DNA from: an uncultured Chloroflexota bacterium
GTDB lineage: Bacteria; Chloroflexota; UBA4733
DNA length: 6,089 nt
NCBI GenBank assembly: GCA_937967325.1
Contig: CALBSQ010000165.1
Location: 1 to 6,089, forward strand
Reading direction: 5' to 3'
The position numbers and the translations under genes were made by a program. Under the pieces are notes generated by a model. That model searched no databases and was not told the origin of the DNA. It was given only the letters and a program-made list of their open reading frames with translations. Shown here in pieces: positions 4,768 through 6,089 of this stretch. Position 1 is the first letter of the stretch, and each line of letters opens with the position of its first letter.

Positions 4768-6044
4768 ATGAGTACCCCCGAGCGGCGAACGGCGAGAGGA
4801 CTAGGCGGGTTGACCGAAAGTATCGCACGGTCTCGACCGCCTTTGACCGTCGTCGGTCTCATGTCCGGTACATCCGCCGACGCCATCGACGCTGTGCTGG
4901 TACGGGTCAGTGGGAGTGGCGCCGATCTCCGCGTAGAAACCCTGGCCAGCCACGCCTTGCCATTGGCGGACCGCTTGCGCGAGCGCATCCTCCAGGCCTG
5001 CGACCCGGCGACCGGCAACACCGAGCTCATCTGCGAGCTGAACTTCGAGATCGGCGAAGCGCTCTCGGCAGCCGCGACCGCGGTCATCGCGGCTGCCGCG
5101 GGCGCGGGACACGACGTTGATCTGATCGGCTCACATGGCCAGACCATCTACCACCAGGGAGCGCCGCCATCACCCGGCATTGCCTCGACGCTCCAAATTG
5201 GCGAGCCCAGCATCATCGCCGAGCGCACGGGCATCACCACCGTGGCCGATTTCCGGCCTCGAGACATGGCAGCGGGCGGGCAGGGCGCCCCGCTGGTCAG
5301 CTACGTCGATTGGGCGCTCTATCGCTCCGCCACGGAGCACCGGGCGTTGCAGAATCTGGGCGGAGTCGCCAATCTTACCGTGTTGCCGGCAGGCTGCACG
5401 CCGGCCGACGTGTTCGCCTTTGACAGCGGCCCAGGCAATCTACTCATCGACGCCGCCGCGAATCTGGCGACGGCGGGCGCGCTCACCTTCGACCACGACG
5501 GCCATCTCGCGCGAGCCGGCCGGCCAGATCCGGGGCTGCTGGAAACCATCCTGAGCCATCCGTTCCTGCACCTTCCGCCACCCAAGACGACGGGCCGGGA
5601 GCAGTTTGGCCTGGCCTTCGCGCAGCCGCTCTGGTTGCAAGGTGGCGCGGCCGGACTCCGGCCTGAGGATATCGTCGCGACTTGCACCTTGGCGACCGGG
5701 CGTTCCATTGCCGATGCCTATCGGCGGTGGGTTCTCCCGAAGGTCCATGTCGAAGCGCTGTACCTCTCGGGAGGAGGCGCCCTCAATCCGGTCTTGGTCG
5801 ACTGGCTGAGGCAGGAGATTCCAGAGGTATCCGTGCGCATGCTGGACGAACTGGGCGGTAACGTCAAGACCAAGGAGGCGCTGGCTTTTGCTGTGCTGGC
5901 TGCCGAGACCGTCCGTGGCGTCGCCACGGGGCTGCCCGGCGCCACCGGCGCTCGTCATCCGTCCGTGCTTGGCACGATTGTCCCGGGTACGAACTGGCAC
6001 GCGCTCGTGGAGCGGCTGGCGGACGGGGGGCCGGGGCGCAGAGG
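4768..6044 (+). CDS. anmK: Anhydro-N-acetylmuramic acid kinase, 3' end cut by contig end
   Basis: AnmK phosphorylates and opens 1,6-anhydro-MurNAc from cell-wall turnover to MurNAc-6-phosphate, which feeds peptidoglycan recycling through MurQ. Family motifs are present in order, numbered from ATG 4768: VVGLMSGTSADAID (28-41, phosphate-binding), LIGSHGQTIYH (119-129), ADFRPRDMAAGGQGAPLV (160-177) with the expected catalytic Asp166, QNLGGVANLT (195-204), FDSGPGN (218-224), PPKTTGREQFG (271-281) and LYLSGGGALNP (331-341). The C-terminal TGARHPSVLGTIVPG (393-407) is where family members normally end. About 19 more codons follow before the adapter junction at 6045, with no stop seen. The start is unsure: ATG 4768 gives about 27 residues ahead of VVGLMSGTS, while TTG 4810 (GAGAGGA nine bases ahead) or TTG 4843 give more usual lengths. 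One oddity is Ala in place of Gly in the usual DGID. Confidence 0.93.
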
Positions 6045-6089
6045 CTGTCTCTTATACACATCTGACGCTGCCGACGATCTTACGCGTGT
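6045..6089. other. Illumina Nextera i5 adapter read-through (sequencing artefact)
   Basis: Positions 6045-6063 read CTGTCTCTTATACACATCT, the 19-bp Tn5 mosaic end used in Nextera libraries. GACGCTGCCGACGA (6064-6077) completes the reverse complement of the Nextera read-1 adapter. TCTTACGC (6078-6085) is the reverse complement of i5 index GCGTAAGA (S517/N517), and GTGT (6086-6089) begins the P5-side sequence. The order and spacing are exactly those of the synthetic construct, so this is untrimmed adapter and not a genomic transposon end. Translations across it (CLLYTSDAADD on plus, MCIRDS on minus) are artefacts. Confidence 0.98.

Noticed and set aside
4577..4828. N-terminal extension of the nth frame up to 4828 (311 residues in all)
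   Set aside because: The extra 84 residues do not resemble endonuclease III, would overlap the anmK start on the other strand, and family members begin near the GTG/TTG at 4576/4567.
5440..6000. 186-residue minus-strand ORF opposite anmK
   Set aside because: Shadow frame; the plus-strand AnmK motifs run through the entire stretch.
6045..6063. Tn5 mosaic end as evidence of a real transposon
   Set aside because: It is followed by the exact Nextera adapter remainder, an i5 index and P5-side bases, which exist only in sequencing libraries.

Overview
This is a GC-rich bacterial chromosomal segment, most likely one end of a metagenome or draft-genome contig. It carries conserved housekeeping genes and no phage, plasmid or defence module. 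Two features suggest, but do not prove, Chloroflexota (Thermomicrobia-like): the Hsp20 N-terminus (DPFGEIVSLRDAMSRLMEESF) placed directly ahead of dnaK, and a YesL/DUF624-type membrane protein. Starts other than ATG are common here (TTG for hsp20, GTG for the DUF624 gene, GTG or TTG for nth).

Layout, left to right. Positions 1-919 (minus strand) hold a heat-shock pair: an Hsp20 small chaperone gene whose end overlaps the start of dnaK by 8 nt. dnaK runs off the left edge. Positions 920-1404 hold no convincing gene, only two short dyads and a weak promoter-like pair. Positions 1405-1587 could encode a 60-residue secreted or membrane peptide (tentative). Positions 1616-1832 are a compact 217-bp non-coding element with 48-bp near-perfect inverted ends and a GC-rich, REP-like palindrome in the middle. 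It looks like a MITE or REP-type interspersed repeat, and it abuts the 3' end of the next gene.

Positions 1841-2590 (minus) encode a six-helix DUF624/YesL-like membrane protein. It diverges from dprA (2642-3763, plus) across only 51 bp. dprA (DNA-processing protein A) and nth (endonuclease III, minus, about 3893-4576) converge on a strong 63-nt hairpin that probably ends transcription from both sides. anmK (anhydro-N-acetylmuramic acid kinase, plus, from about 4768) fills the right end.

The last 45 bases (6045-6089) are not genomic. They match the reverse complement of the Illumina Nextera i5 adapter: the Tn5 mosaic end, the rest of the read-1 adapter, an 8-base index and the start of the P5-side sequence. 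Genuine sequence therefore ends at 6044, inside or just past the normal end of anmK, and the apparent continuation of that reading frame is an artefact.

The genes work in separate processes: protein folding (hsp20, dnaK), handling of incoming single-stranded DNA (dprA), base-excision repair (nth) and cell-wall sugar recycling (anmK). I see no new multi-gene system. The parts most worth a second look are the inverted-repeat element at 1616-1832 and the adapter at the end.
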